64,000 nucleotides of DNA from an endosymbiont of Galathealinum brachiosum (GTDB lineage: Bacteria; Pseudomonadota; Gammaproteobacteria; SZUA-229), in assembly GCA_003349885.1 (NCBI GenBank), contig QFXC01000008.1:372001-436000 (forward strand). The letters are read 5' to 3'. The notes under the pieces were generated by a model. That model was not told the DNA's origin, did no database searches, and was given only the letters and a program-made list of their open reading frames with translations. Shown in pieces: positions 8,883 to 18,005 of this stretch. The position numbers and the translations under genes were made by a program. Each line of letters opens with the position of its first letter. Position 1 is the first letter of the stretch.

Positions 8883-9530
8883 TTAAACCTGCTTCATGAC
8901 GGGCTTAAAAGCTGACTGCCTGCCACTGAATAGATAAGTAGCTGCAGTTAATAAGCTTATTAAAATAAACACACTGATAATATTAATAATCCATGTAATT
9001 TCTTCGGCTGTATATAATAAAAATATATTGGTCGATATAACGACAAGTAAAAACATAAAAATATAATTATATCTTGAAGCAAGACTAAAACTGACCCTTG
9101 CAGACCACATATAACTACGTAAAATCATTTTTATTTCAAGTAACCACGAAATCACAAGCAGTAAACCACCAAAGACAAAAAACAGTTCATTTAATACCAG
9201 GCCCAGCTCCATAAGTGATACTGAAATAAACATAAGATAAGAAGCTGCGCCATACTGATCATAATCAATTTTAGTTGAATGATACCAGTCAGGTAAAAAA
9301 TTTATTAACAGGCTTAATATAAATGGAGCGATAATCGCGACACTCATAATAAAAACGACCATCTCATCACGTACTGTTAAAACAACGGAATGATATAGCA
9401 CCGCCATAACCACAACATGAAATAAAGACAGAGAAAGTGACAGCTTATATGGCACTGAAGCAACTTGCCACCACAACCGTCCTAACTTACTACGTTGATG
9501 GTTATTAATAACACCGACAGCCATACACAT
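8883..9530 (-). CDS. polytopic membrane protein of unknown function
   Basis: About 215 residues, almost wholly hydrophobic, with roughly six membrane spans beginning after WWQVASVPYK. No motif identifies it; the N-terminal stretch is faintly like NnrS-type proteins but that is not enough to name it. The longest frame begins at TTG 9545; ATGs at 9530 and 9524 are more likely starts. It precedes the small Cys-rich gene and cyclase on the same strand (29 nt), so all three may form one unit. Confidence 0.7.
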   Translation of the reverse strand: MCMAVGVINNHQRSKLGRLWWQVASVPYKLSLSLSLFHVVVMAVLYHSVVLTVRDEMVVFIMSVAIIAPFILSLLINFLPDWYHSTKIDYDQYGAASYLMFISVSLMELGLVLNELFFVFGGLLLVISWLLEIKMILRSYMWSARVSFSLASRYNYIFMFLLVVISTNIFLLYTAEEITWIINIISVFILISLLTAATYLFSGRQSAFKPVMKQV

Positions 9531-9737
9531 TATTTCTGCACTCAATTAATTAAAGATGCGTTTAACACACATGAGTGATTATACGCTTAATCAAGCTACA
9601 TTAATAACGACTAATATCATTCGGATTATATTCCCTTTATATTTTAGTCTCATATCAAGAAAAAACAGGTTTTAGCTTGTTTTTCATCAAAAATATGCTT
9701 TGTATATAGTAGGGATAATAAAAACTGGAAATAAAAA

Positions 9738-11159
9738 ATGATTAAAACAAACAATGAGCCCAGCTTTCGTAAAAGTGTAGACCTGATGGTCGATAAAGCA
9801 ATAACAGCAATGAACCTTGATATGGGAACGGCTCAGGCAATTAAAACCTGCAATGCTGTCTTACAGGTAAAATTTCCAGTAAAAATCAGGGGCAAGATCG
9901 AAGTTTTCACCGGCTGGCGAGCCACTCATAGCACGCATCGTCTACCGTCTAAAGGTGGCATTCGATTTGCACCTTACGCTGATCAGGATGAGGTAGAAGC
10001 ACTTGCCGCATTAATGACCTATAAATGCGCCATTGTTGATGTACCCTTTGGTGGCTCCAAAGGCGCGTTATTAATTGACCCTTCATTGTATGACAGGGAT
10101 GAACTGGAAATGATAACCCGTCGCTTTACGCTTGAGCTAGTGCGCAAAGGTTTTCTTAGCCCTGCAACCAACGTACCGGCACCCGATATGGGCACAGGTC
10201 AGCGTGAAATGGCCTGGATTGCAGACACCTATAAACACCTGCACCCGGAAGATATTAACTACGTTGCCTGCGTAACTGGAAAACCGGTTCATCACGGCGG
10301 CATTCAGGGTCGCGTGGAAGCAACCGGACGTGGCGTCCAATATGCTATACGTGAATTTTTCCGCCATTCTGAAGATATCAAAAGTGCAAATTTTACGGGT
10401 ACCCTTGAGGGTAAAACCTGTGTTATTCAGGGACTGGGGAATGTGGGTTACCATGCAGCCAAATTCTTAACTGAAGAAGATGGTGTAATAATTACAGCCG
10501 TAATAGAACGAGATGGCGCATTAATTTCTGATCAGGGCATTAATATAGAAGATCTGTTTCAGCATATCAGTGAACATGGAACGATTAAAAATTTCCCAAG
10601 CGCATCTTTCGAAGAAGACGGACTCAAGGTATTAGAAAAAGAATGTGATATTTTAATTCCTGCAGCACTGGAGAGTCAGATTACGCTCGAAAATGCAGAT
10701 CGAATCAATGCTAAATTGATTGTTGAAGCAGCAAACGGTCCAATTACCTACGGTGCAGATGAAACTCTAAATAAAAAAGGTACCATTATAATTCCCGATG
10801 CCTATGCAAATGCTGGTGGTGTGACGGTTTCATATTTTGAATGGATACGAAATATTTCCCATATGAGGTTTGGCCGCATGCAGAAAAGGCATGATGAATT
10901 ACGCGGCCATCAATTTGCATCCATGCTAGAGGAAGCAACGGGTAAAAGCGTTTCTAATAATTTACGCAGTTCTATCACCAAAGGCGCTGATGAGCTTGAT
11001 CTGGTACGCTCCGGTTTAGACGATACAATGCGTTTAGCTTATCAACAGATACGTGACACACTTGATAACAATGAAAATGTACATGACTTACGTACAGCAT
11101 GTTATGTCGCATCAATAACTAAAATTGCTCGTTCTTATATTGATATTGGTGTTTTCTAA
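9738..11159 (+). CDS. gdhA: glutamate dehydrogenase (Glu/Leu/Phe/Val dehydrogenase family)
   Basis: 473 residues. The substrate domain shows KGGIRFAPYADQDEVEALA and the catalytic-lysine segment VDVPFGGSKGA. The Rossmann domain has G-L-G-N-V-G (dinucleotide fold), followed by AANGPIT and PDAYANAGGV, all typical of the family. It interconverts glutamate with 2-oxoglutarate and ammonia in the cytosol. An acidic residue after the second strand (VIERDG) is compatible with NAD use, but coenzyme choice is not certain. Its own upstream region of about 190 nt and ATG with CTGGAA ahead indicate a single-gene unit. Confidence 0.92.
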   Translation: MIKTNNEPSFRKSVDLMVDKAITAMNLDMGTAQAIKTCNAVLQVKFPVKIRGKIEVFTGWRATHSTHRLPSKGGIRFAPYADQDEVEALAALMTYKCAIVDVPFGGSKGALLIDPSLYDRDELEMITRRFTLELVRKGFLSPATNVPAPDMGTGQREMAWIADTYKHLHPEDINYVACVTGKPVHHGGIQGRVEATGRGVQYAIREFFRHSEDIKSANFTGTLEGKTCVIQGLGNVGYHAAKFLTEEDGVIITAVIERDGALISDQGINIEDLFQHISEHGTIKNFPSASFEEDGLKVLEKECDILIPAALESQITLENADRINAKLIVEAANGPITYGADETLNKKGTIIIPDAYANAGGVTVSYFEWIRNISHMRFGRMQKRHDELRGHQFASMLEEATGKSVSNNLRSSITKGADELDLVRSGLDDTMRLAYQQIRDTLDNNENVHDLRTACYVASITKIARSYIDIGVF

Positions 11160-11199
11160 TGCATTTATTAAATTAAAGAACATGAAACAACATTAAAAA

Positions 11200-12600
11200 T
11201 CATAAATTAACATTTAAAAGTTTTTTATCTTTTATAAGGGCTTTTACTTTCTCCGGCACTTTAGTTTCCCAGTTATTGTGTCCGTTTTTAATTTCTTCAA
11301 GTACTTCATGTGAGTGTATGCAAAGAAAATCTCTATTAACCGTATTAAGAGGTGAAATAAATTTATTATCCACGAGATAATGGTATAAATGTTTTAAATT
11401 TTCTTCCGGCTCAAAATTATCAGTGGTTGTTAAATCGTTAATATCGTTATTTTTACAGCAGGGAGATACATAAAGGCGCAACTCATACTTAAACAGACGA
11501 CCAAATGCCTCGAGGATTCCACCGGGTAAATTTTCATAATAGTGCTCATTAAAAATATCTTTCAAGGTTGGAATACCAAGTGCAATAGCCATCGGCCTGG
11601 TGGTACATCTAAACAGGTAATCGGCCAGCTTATAATACTCACCCATATTTGATATAAGAACGTTTTTTCCTAATGCACAAAGTATATCAGCCCTTTGTAA
11701 AAAATCTTCTACATCTATATCACTACCATCTTTTAAATTGTGTACAGTCATTTCTGATATCACCATTAACTCATCATCTGATAAATCATGATCATCTAGA
11801 AAAATTTCCTGCGCACAATCCAGCATATCCATATTTAGCAATGTAGGCGGATTGAAACGGCTACGTTCAATTAAAACCGCTTTTTTATACAATACATCAG
11901 CTGGCAGAACAATTTCACCCTCGGAGTTAAACATAGCACCCGGAGTCATCCCAAGCTCAACCAGTCTCAATGCCATTAACCGATTATCAACTGATTCAAA
12001 AGCCGGGCCGGAGAAATCTATCATATCAATTTCAAGCAACTCAAAAGACAGATCATCCATTAATGACTTTAGTAAGTACTGCGGATCCTGGTGAAAATAT
12101 AATGCTGCATAAATCAGGTTCACACCCAGAATACCAAGCGTTTCCTGATCCTGAATACTTTTTTTGCCCTGGAGATGAACATGCAAATCTATCTGTGATG
12201 GTTCACTACAGGGTGAACTTTGAAATTTAACTCCGATCCAGCCCTGACCGTCAACATCTCTTGAAAAACTACGTGAGGCAACCGTATTTGCAAAAGAGAA
12301 AAATGTACTTTCATCCCCTCGCTTATTACCCAATCGCTCAATAATAAGCTGGTACTCCAGATCAAGCATAGAGCTTAACCGATCGCGACTAACATAACGG
12401 GGTGACTCTCCATAAATAGAATCACTAAACTGCATATCATAAGCTGAGATTGCTTTGGCAATTGTGCCAGCTGCTCCGCCAACCCGAAAAAACCATCGAG
12501 CGGTTTCCTGCCCTGCTCCTATCTCGGCAATCGTGCCATACTGCCCTTTATCCAGATTAATTGAGAGTGCTTTTTGATGAATATCTGTAGTGGGGTCCAC
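11200..12600 (-). CDS. conserved protein of unknown function
   Basis: 466 residues, cytosolic in character. The N-terminal block KGQYGTIAEIGAGQETARWFF-type sequence with GGAAGTIAK and a later ESPRYVSR is strongly reminiscent of a conserved family that databases label variously (including nicotinate-nucleotide adenylyltransferase). No nucleotidyltransferase motif (such as HxGH) is visible, so I do not use that name. The start is GTG with AGGA about 9 nt upstream. A CCKN cysteine pair occurs near residue 380. Convergent with gdhA. Confidence 0.75.
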   Translation of the reverse strand: MDPTTDIHQKALSINLDKGQYGTIAEIGAGQETARWFFRVGGAAGTIAKAISAYDMQFSDSIYGESPRYVSRDRLSSMLDLEYQLIIERLGNKRGDESTFFSFANTVASRSFSRDVDGQGWIGVKFQSSPCSEPSQIDLHVHLQGKKSIQDQETLGILGVNLIYAALYFHQDPQYLLKSLMDDLSFELLEIDMIDFSGPAFESVDNRLMALRLVELGMTPGAMFNSEGEIVLPADVLYKKAVLIERSRFNPPTLLNMDMLDCAQEIFLDDHDLSDDELMVISEMTVHNLKDGSDIDVEDFLQRADILCALGKNVLISNMGEYYKLADYLFRCTTRPMAIALGIPTLKDIFNEHYYENLPGGILEAFGRLFKYELRLYVSPCCKNNDINDLTTTDNFEPEENLKHLYHYLVDNKFISPLNTVNRDFLCIHSHEVLEEIKNGHNNWETKVPEKVKALIKDKKLLNVNL

Positions 12601-12701
12601 GAATGCTGTTCCTGATTAATTAGATGTTATTCAGGAGTATAGTCAGTTTTAAATTAAAGAATGTTTTTAAAGTGCATATATAAACAGAAGATTTAAGTTT
12701 T

Positions 12702-13238
12702 CTAAACAGACTGCTTTTTAAACTTTAAATTATTATTTGTATCACGATTTTCTAAAATAAGCTGATGATTATCAAAACACTGATCTGATTTTGTTAGCCT
12801 GTCATAAAGCAAAACATTAACAGTCGCTGCAAGATTCATACAACCCACCGTGGGCACATATACAACCGCATCTGCGCGATCTATGATTTTCTGACTGATA
12901 TTCCCATCTTCAGGTCCGAATATATACAGAGCTCTCTCAGGGTGCTGATAGCTGGGTAAAGGCGTGGCACCTTCAGCAAACTCAACACAAACCACCTGCA
13001 TACCCTCAGACACCTGATCAATCAGGTCTTCAACACCCTTAACAGGAATATTGAGGCTAACAGATCGATTTATATTAGGCGTATCAGGATTTTTTCTTAA
13101 CGCACGTAAATAACGTGACCCAGTATGGAAAATAGCATCAACCCGATAATTGCCTGCTGCCCGCCTTACTGAATTTACATTATCAGGACTTTTAGGATTA
13201 CATAAACCAATGCAAACCTGTAATTTTTCTTTTAACAT
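12702..13238 (-). CDS. SpoU/TrmH-family RNA methyltransferase
   Basis: 178 residues. The SPOUT knot motifs are visible: N-x-x-x-x-R-x-A near residue 20-26, Y-I-F-G-P-E-D-G-N-I near 104-113, and V-P-T-V-G-C-M-N-L-A-A-T-V-N-V near 126-140. It lacks an N-terminal RNA-binding extension. It would 2'-O-methylate a tRNA or rRNA ribose; the target cannot be read. Its ATG overlaps the stop codon of the arrestin-like gene by one base (TAATG), implying coupled translation. Confidence 0.85.
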   Translation of the reverse strand: MLKEKLQVCIGLCNPKSPDNVNSVRRAAGNYRVDAIFHTGSRYLRALRKNPDTPNINRSVSLNIPVKGVEDLIDQVSEGMQVVCVEFAEGATPLPSYQHPERALYIFGPEDGNISQKIIDRADAVVYVPTVGCMNLAATVNVLLYDRLTKSDQCFDNHQLILENRDTNNNLKFKKQSV

Positions 13239-14218
13239 TAGTTGAGAACTCTAATTGAAATATCATTATACCAGTCTGGCCATCTTGGAATATCCACTTC
13301 AAAAATAACCGACCATTTTATATCGTTATCAGATGCTTCAAATGATGCGGGTGCATTTTCAGGTATCATAAACTGGCACTTACGGTTTACAGGAAAATTT
13401 TTAGACAACTCACCCTTTTGAAGTAATTCCATTGTTTCTTCAAAGAACCTATGTCTATGGGTTGTTTTATTCGTTCCCGAGCCACTGACTGAAATTTCTT
13501 CACCTGATAATTTTGCAGTAATTGTATGAATATTTATTTTATCTCTGGGAGTAAATTTAATCGTGGCATTAAAGTAATCACCCGGAAAATAATCTTCCTT
13601 ATCCACGGTACAGGTCACCTCTCCTAGTTTTCTTTCAGCAAGAGAGCTTTGTATCATTTTATAAAATATAATTGAGCCTACTATAGAAAAAATAGTACCT
13701 ATAAAAAAACTCTCTCCCGTATAAACAAATGTAATACCGATTATAACAAATATTAATGGAAATAACTTCCACCACCCCTTGTCATTAATTGAGACCTGTT
13801 TTTTATCTAAGCTATTTCTATATAAATAATCTCGCTCATCTGAATCAACTTCATCGTTTTTTTCCAGTATAAAGTCAACTTCCCCGCTTGGGTCTAAACT
13901 CCACGGTATATCGGCCTTTGCCTTTAAATACCAGTCGATATTAAGTATGTGACCATGATAACTTAAGGGGCCTTCTTCCAGTTTAAATGAAAATGGATAT
14001 GCGTAAGCACCCGGTTGCCATACACCGGAAAACAGAGTTTCAGTATCATGGCAACCACGACTACGATTACCTTTACCATGTGTCTGCCAGTATTTTTCTA
14101 TTGTAAGACCATCGCACTTACACTCTTTATCAATCTGTACTTTTACTTCACCAGTTACCGTATCACCTATTTTATAATGAGTTTTTTCAGCTGTTACAGT
14201 GATATCACACTTTGACAT
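13238..14218 (-). CDS. arrestin-like membrane protein
   Basis: 326 residues arranged as two beta-rich halves, each with the arrestin-N or Spo0M-type strand pattern (Y-K-I-G-D-T-V-T-G-E-V and later Y-F-P-G-D-Y-F-N-A-T), separated by two membrane spans about residues 155-190. An early CKC segment is also seen. Bacterial proteins of this shape have no firm function. It overlaps the upstream P-loop gene by 14 nt and the downstream methyltransferase by one base, so the three are translated as a unit. Confidence 0.7.
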   Translation of the reverse strand: MSKCDITVTAEKTHYKIGDTVTGEVKVQIDKECKCDGLTIEKYWQTHGKGNRSRGCHDTETLFSGVWQPGAYAYPFSFKLEEGPLSYHGHILNIDWYLKAKADIPWSLDPSGEVDFILEKNDEVDSDERDYLYRNSLDKKQVSINDKGWWKLFPLIFVIIGITFVYTGESFFIGTIFSIVGSIIFYKMIQSSLAERKLGEVTCTVDKEDYFPGDYFNATIKFTPRDKINIHTITAKLSGEEISVSGSGTNKTTHRHRFFEETMELLQKGELSKNFPVNRKCQFMIPENAPASFEASDNDIKWSVIFEVDIPRWPDWYNDISIRVLN

Positions 14219-14813
14219 TTTCTATCCTTTCCATTTGCTGAAACAGCTCATATAAATGACCTTCCATTGAGCGTATATCATCACCATAAAGGGTTTTAAG
14301 TTTTTTAATTGCAAACTGATCAACAACGGGTATTGCGCCATCATTTCTTTGCGCAAATTTAATACGCTGTGTGAAAATATCCCTTAATGTCAGCTCATTT
14401 TCCATACATACTTTTATAGTGGTGACACTAAAGCCCGCTTTATGAAGTTCTTTAGAAAGATCAGCGTGGCTAGTAAAAGCAATTGAACTGGTTTTTTTAT
14501 ATAACTCTAGTCTTGATTTTTTAGTTAGATTTTCAACACTATCGACAAACCGAATAAACTGTTCTGTAAAGTCAGGTTTATCACCCTGATAAATTTTTAT
14601 ATATTCTGTTTTAGAATAATAATCATGCAGTGATAAAAGATGGGTGGTTTTACCTCGACCATGATCTGCTAAAAACTGTATAGCAGTAGCTTCTTTATTA
14701 AGACTCTTCGTTAAGGATTCAATATCAACAAATGCGACTTGTTTACGTTGATCTGAAGTCAACTCGCCAAAAGGGTTAAAACGTAAATTAAGATGATCAA
14801 ATGGTAAATTCAT
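14205..14813 (-). CDS. P-loop ATPase-like protein
   Basis: About 202 residues. A nucleotide-binding loop, D-H-G-R-G-K-T-T, is at roughly residue 50-57, followed by a helix (HLLSLHDYY). The Gly at the first loop position is replaced, and no obvious Walker B aspartate pair follows, so hydrolysis is uncertain. It resembles small AAA-type loaders that sit next to membrane adaptors. The longest frame starts at TTG 14828; the ATG at 14813 (MNLPFDHLNLRFNPFG) fits better since NPFG openings are common in ExeA-like ATPases. Overlaps the arrestin-like gene. Confidence 0.65.
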   Translation of the reverse strand: MNLPFDHLNLRFNPFGELTSDQRKQVAFVDIESLTKSLNKEATAIQFLADHGRGKTTHLLSLHDYYSKTEYIKIYQGDKPDFTEQFIRFVDSVENLTKKSRLELYKKTSSIAFTSHADLSKELHKAGFSVTTIKVCMENELTLRDIFTQRIKFAQRNDGAIPVVDQFAIKKLKTLYGDDIRSMEGHLYELFQQMERIENVKV

Positions 14814-14838
14814 AACTGACAAAAGCAATCATTGTAAT

Positions 14839-15696
14839 TTAAACAACAGGCACTTCATCATTCATTCGTAACAGACGAGCCTGCTCTTCTTCCCAGGCAG
14901 CTTTTATTTCATTTAGAACAGTATCCACGTCAGCTTCTTCTTCCGTTTCTTCAAATAAACCGGTTAATTCTGAATCGGGGTGTAACTGCCCATTTTCATA
15001 TAGGTCCCAAATTTCCCGGGCATATTGTGTGCCTTGTAATTCAGGTGCAAATAGCGCGTAATAACTGGTTATTTTATTCACATCGCGAGCTAACATACGC
15101 TCAGCATGATTATTAGCAGACGCGTCAACAGCCTGAGGCAAGTCAATTACCACAGGGCCATCACCATCCACAAGTACATTAAACTCTGATAAATCACCAT
15201 GAACCAGCCCGGCACATAACATACGAGTAACATATGCCATCATCACTGCATGATCTTCCAGCGCTATTTCAGCTGACATTTCTACATCACCCAGACGAGG
15301 CGCTACTTCTCCCTCTTCATTGGTAATTAATTCCATCAGAAGAACGCCATCCACACAACCATAAGGTTCAGGCACGCGAACCCCTGCGTTGTTCAAACGA
15401 TATAATGCATCAACTTCTGCCGTTTGCCAGGTTTGTTCCTGCTCATTACGGCCAAACCTGGAGCCCTTACTCATTGCGCGAGCACGGCGGCTATTCCTAA
15501 CCTTACGTCCTTCCTGGTATTGAGAAGCCTTTTTAAAGCTACGTTGGTTCGCTTCTTTATATACTTTGGCACAACGAATCTCACCGCAACTACGAACGAC
15601 ATAAACGGTGGCTTCTTTGCCACTCATCAGCTGATAAAGAACTTCATCTATAAGGCCGTCTTCAAGAAGGGGCTGGAGTCGTTTTGGTGTTTTCAT
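14839..15696 (-). CDS. RIO1-type serine protein kinase
   Basis: 285 residues. RIO signatures are clear: GKEATVYV near 27-34 for ATP binding, a V-H-G-D-L-S-E-F-N-V-L-V catalytic loop and I-D-L-P-Q-A-V-D metal-binding loop, then RDV. The C-terminus is acidic (EETEEEAD). Bacterial RIO kinases of this size occur in many gammaproteobacteria with unclear substrates. 26 nt before the P-loop gene on the same strand, so it may head the run down to the methyltransferase. Confidence 0.9.
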   Translation of the reverse strand: MKTPKRLQPLLEDGLIDEVLYQLMSGKEATVYVVRSCGEIRCAKVYKEANQRSFKKASQYQEGRKVRNSRRARAMSKGSRFGRNEQEQTWQTAEVDALYRLNNAGVRVPEPYGCVDGVLLMELITNEEGEVAPRLGDVEMSAEIALEDHAVMMAYVTRMLCAGLVHGDLSEFNVLVDGDGPVVIDLPQAVDASANNHAERMLARDVNKITSYYALFAPELQGTQYAREIWDLYENGQLHPDSELTGLFEETEEEADVDTVLNEIKAAWEEEQARLLRMNDEVPVV

Positions 15697-15880
15697 GGCG
15701 CTTTTATACCCTACTTACAGGCAGGATGAAATAACATGAGGCTAAGAATGTGATAAATAAGGTGATTTTTAATGAAATTAAGGTGTTTTTGCGATTTAAG
15801 TTAGAAAATACTGGCTCGTTTAGAGTGATTTTAAATATTTTAAATAACAGATTATTAGTTAGAAAAAACAATTTAAAAGA

Positions 15881-16309
15881 CTATTTCACACACCAGCCCT
15901 GACGTTTACCACCGTTATAAGGTCGTCCGTGTTTAGCCATAATCAGTGCTTTTGCCAGATTCTGGTCATCTACGAACACATCTGCCAGTATTCTGAAGTA
16001 TTTACCGCGTTTAATATTCCGAAGCTCAATATAACTACCTGAGCGTAAAAATTGCACTGTAAACTGTTTTGCCAGACGAGCGGCTGTTTTTTCTGACGTA
16101 CATTTACCCCTGATCTCAGGTGCATCTACACCAAGAACCCGTACAGATATACGTTTACCAATAACATCCGGCCAGCCTTTGATATTAACCTTGAACGTAT
16201 CCGCATCATAGATACTGGTGACTTCTGAAACAACCACATCACCAAAATGCTTATCCGCTGCTAATGCAGCCGAAGAAACCAGCATAAACAAAACAACTAA
16301 AAACTTCAT
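15881..16309 (-). CDS. secreted thermonuclease-family (SNase-like) nuclease
   Basis: 142 residues with a signal peptide (cleavage near ALA). The SNase pattern is present: DADTFKV, R-V-L-G-V-D-A-P-E-I with the arginine and glutamate ligands, then R-G-K-Y-F-R-I-L-A-D-V containing the second active-site arginine. Three cysteines, including a final WC. Expected to be a small calcium-dependent periplasmic or secreted nuclease. Stands alone with a 184-nt gap to the RIO kinase gene. Confidence 0.88.
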   Translation of the reverse strand: MKFLVVLFMLVSSAALAADKHFGDVVVSEVTSIYDADTFKVNIKGWPDVIGKRISVRVLGVDAPEIRGKCTSEKTAARLAKQFTVQFLRSGSYIELRNIKRGKYFRILADVFVDDQNLAKALIMAKHGRPYNGGKRQGWCVK

Positions 16310-16445
16310 TACAACACAACTTGAAAAAATCTACTGCTACATTAGATATCACCCTGCCTGAGAAAGTAGACATCACAGTAAATTACACACCAGACAGTGT
16401 GTTCATTATTACATAAATTTCAAATCAGTCGATATTTCCTACTAT

Positions 16446-16799
16446 TTATTCGTCAGGCACATAAAACTCTGTTTGAGTCCCTATACCTGCTTTTGCATCA
16501 AATATTTTAAATTCATGAGTACCTATACGAATCTGGTCATTATGCTTAAGTCTTATATTTGATATTTTATCACTGTTTACATAAGTCCCGTTCGTGCTGC
16601 CCAGGTCATCCAGTGTTATATCAAATATAGAGTCCATATAGGGACTACGCTCAATATTAAATCGTGCGTGCTGACTACTGACAGCTCCATCATCCAGTTG
16701 TAAACTATTACCCTTTGCTCGGCCAATCGTATACTCACCTATTTGCATATCAATTTCGGATACCACAACGCCATTAACTATATGTTTTAATTTAATCAC
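16446..16799 (-). CDS. FHA-domain protein
   Basis: 117 residues made of one forkhead-associated domain: I-G-R, then S-S-Q-H-A-R, then D-L-G-S-T-N-G-T-Y-V-N, the set that reads phosphothreonine. No other domain is attached. The start is GTG with AAAAGG about 9 nt before it. It may read marks from a Ser/Thr kinase such as the one at 27775 or the RIO kinase, but no physical linkage shows which. Confidence 0.88.
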   Translation of the reverse strand: MIKLKHIVNGVVVSEIDMQIGEYTIGRAKGNSLQLDDGAVSSQHARFNIERSPYMDSIFDITLDDLGSTNGTYVNSDKISNIRLKHNDQIRIGTHEFKIFDAKAGIGTQTEFYVPDE

Positions 16800-16948
16800 T
16801 CTATTAACCTTTTAAGGTATATACCTAAATATACGACTACTCACTTTTGAAATTATAACGCCTGATGTCATCAGTTTAAATGATTTGAACTGAACTCTGG
16901 GACATATTTCAAATTAACCTGAAACACCCGCGTTACAGGACAAGGACT

Positions 16949-17413
16949 TTACTTTTGACCTTTACCGTTGCCCTTGTTCTTATTCTTGCTATTACCCTTA
17001 CCACTTTTATTTTTCTTATTTTTAGCGCTCTTTCCATGCATGTCATCACCCTTTTTCAATGCATGAAACTCTTGTGAACCAGGCTTGATACCCAGATTTT
17101 TAGCCATATTACCCCAGCCTTTATGTTTACTTCTCTGGTATTCGTTAAGAACCTGATCAGTTGAACGGCCAGACAACTCACCCAGACGTAACACCATATA
17201 TGCATCAGAGTAGTTGTCGACAGAGCGAATTACCGTGTTAACTTCGGTACTGCCAATATGGAAACGCGTACCCAGCTGGATTCGATAACCTGAAGAATCT
17301 GCTTCCGCTTTAATATCAAAATTTTCGAGCCATTCAAAGTCACCTGCATAAGATGTAGAAACAAAAATAATTTGAATAATCAATGCAAATACAGGTTTTA
17401 ATAGTTTGTTCAC
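16949..17413 (-). CDS. secreted protein of unknown function with Lys/Gly/Asn-rich tail
   Basis: 154 residues. The signal peptide ends near SYAG. The mature domain (Y-R-I-Q-L-G-T-R-F, A-Y-M-V-L-R-L-G-E, KHKGWG, LGIKPGS-x-EFHALK) matches a conserved exported family I have seen without function. The last 30 residues are a low-complexity K/N/G tail that may bind polyanions. The start is GTG with GGGGAG 7 nt upstream. Confidence 0.75.
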   Translation of the reverse strand: MNKLLKPVFALIIQIIFVSTSYAGDFEWLENFDIKAEADSSGYRIQLGTRFHIGSTEVNTVIRSVDNYSDAYMVLRLGELSGRSTDQVLNEYQRSKHKGWGNMAKNLGIKPGSQEFHALKKGDDMHGKSAKNKKNKSGKGNSKNKNKGNGKGQK

Positions 17414-18005
17414 TGTTTTTCTCCCCGGAATAATAATTATATGGTATGAGAATAGTATAAATATAATGATTTATAAATTCTGTTAAATGGTTCTTTAATT
17501 GAAAAGTTTTCAGAGCATTCTGAAAAATGCCTTATAGCAAGATATACATGCAAAATTATCAGCAAAAAGATATTGTGTCGTGGTTATTATTAAGACCATC
17601 ATTAAATTAATATAATAGATATCAACAACTGTAACTATGAATAAGCCAGATCGCGTTTTTTCATAGAACAAAACAAACTCTCAGCTAAAGAAATATACAG
17701 CATGGATTACAGGAGAATTGGATAGAAGCTTAAATTAATGCATTGATCGTCGCTAATTGACCTGATAGAAGACACGATCGTTTGTTGACGGGAATGTTCA
17801 GAGAGTTTCTTTCGGTAAATGATTCTTGCACTTTCTATGCTTAACTATTTAAAAAAATTGTGCTGATAAACCGACCATGATGAGTAAAGCTATGTCAGTA
17901 AACGCTGAAGGCAGACTTACCGCCGGCCTCCAGCTATACAGTATAGAGATCTAATCTCTCACGTTATATATGACTTCGTCAGATCTTATCTAAAGAACAA
18001 TAAAA
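17414..18005. other. 592-nt gap without recognised gene
   Basis: AT-rich and without a coding frame of note on either strand. I see no tRNA shape or riboswitch. The right end is downstream of the di-haem cytochrome gene and the left end is the promoter side of the gene ending at 16949. It could hide a small RNA, but nothing supports one. Confidence 0.4.

Noticed and set aside
17414..18005. possible small RNA in the gap before the cytochrome gene
   Set aside because: No convincing stem, terminator or promoter pattern was found.
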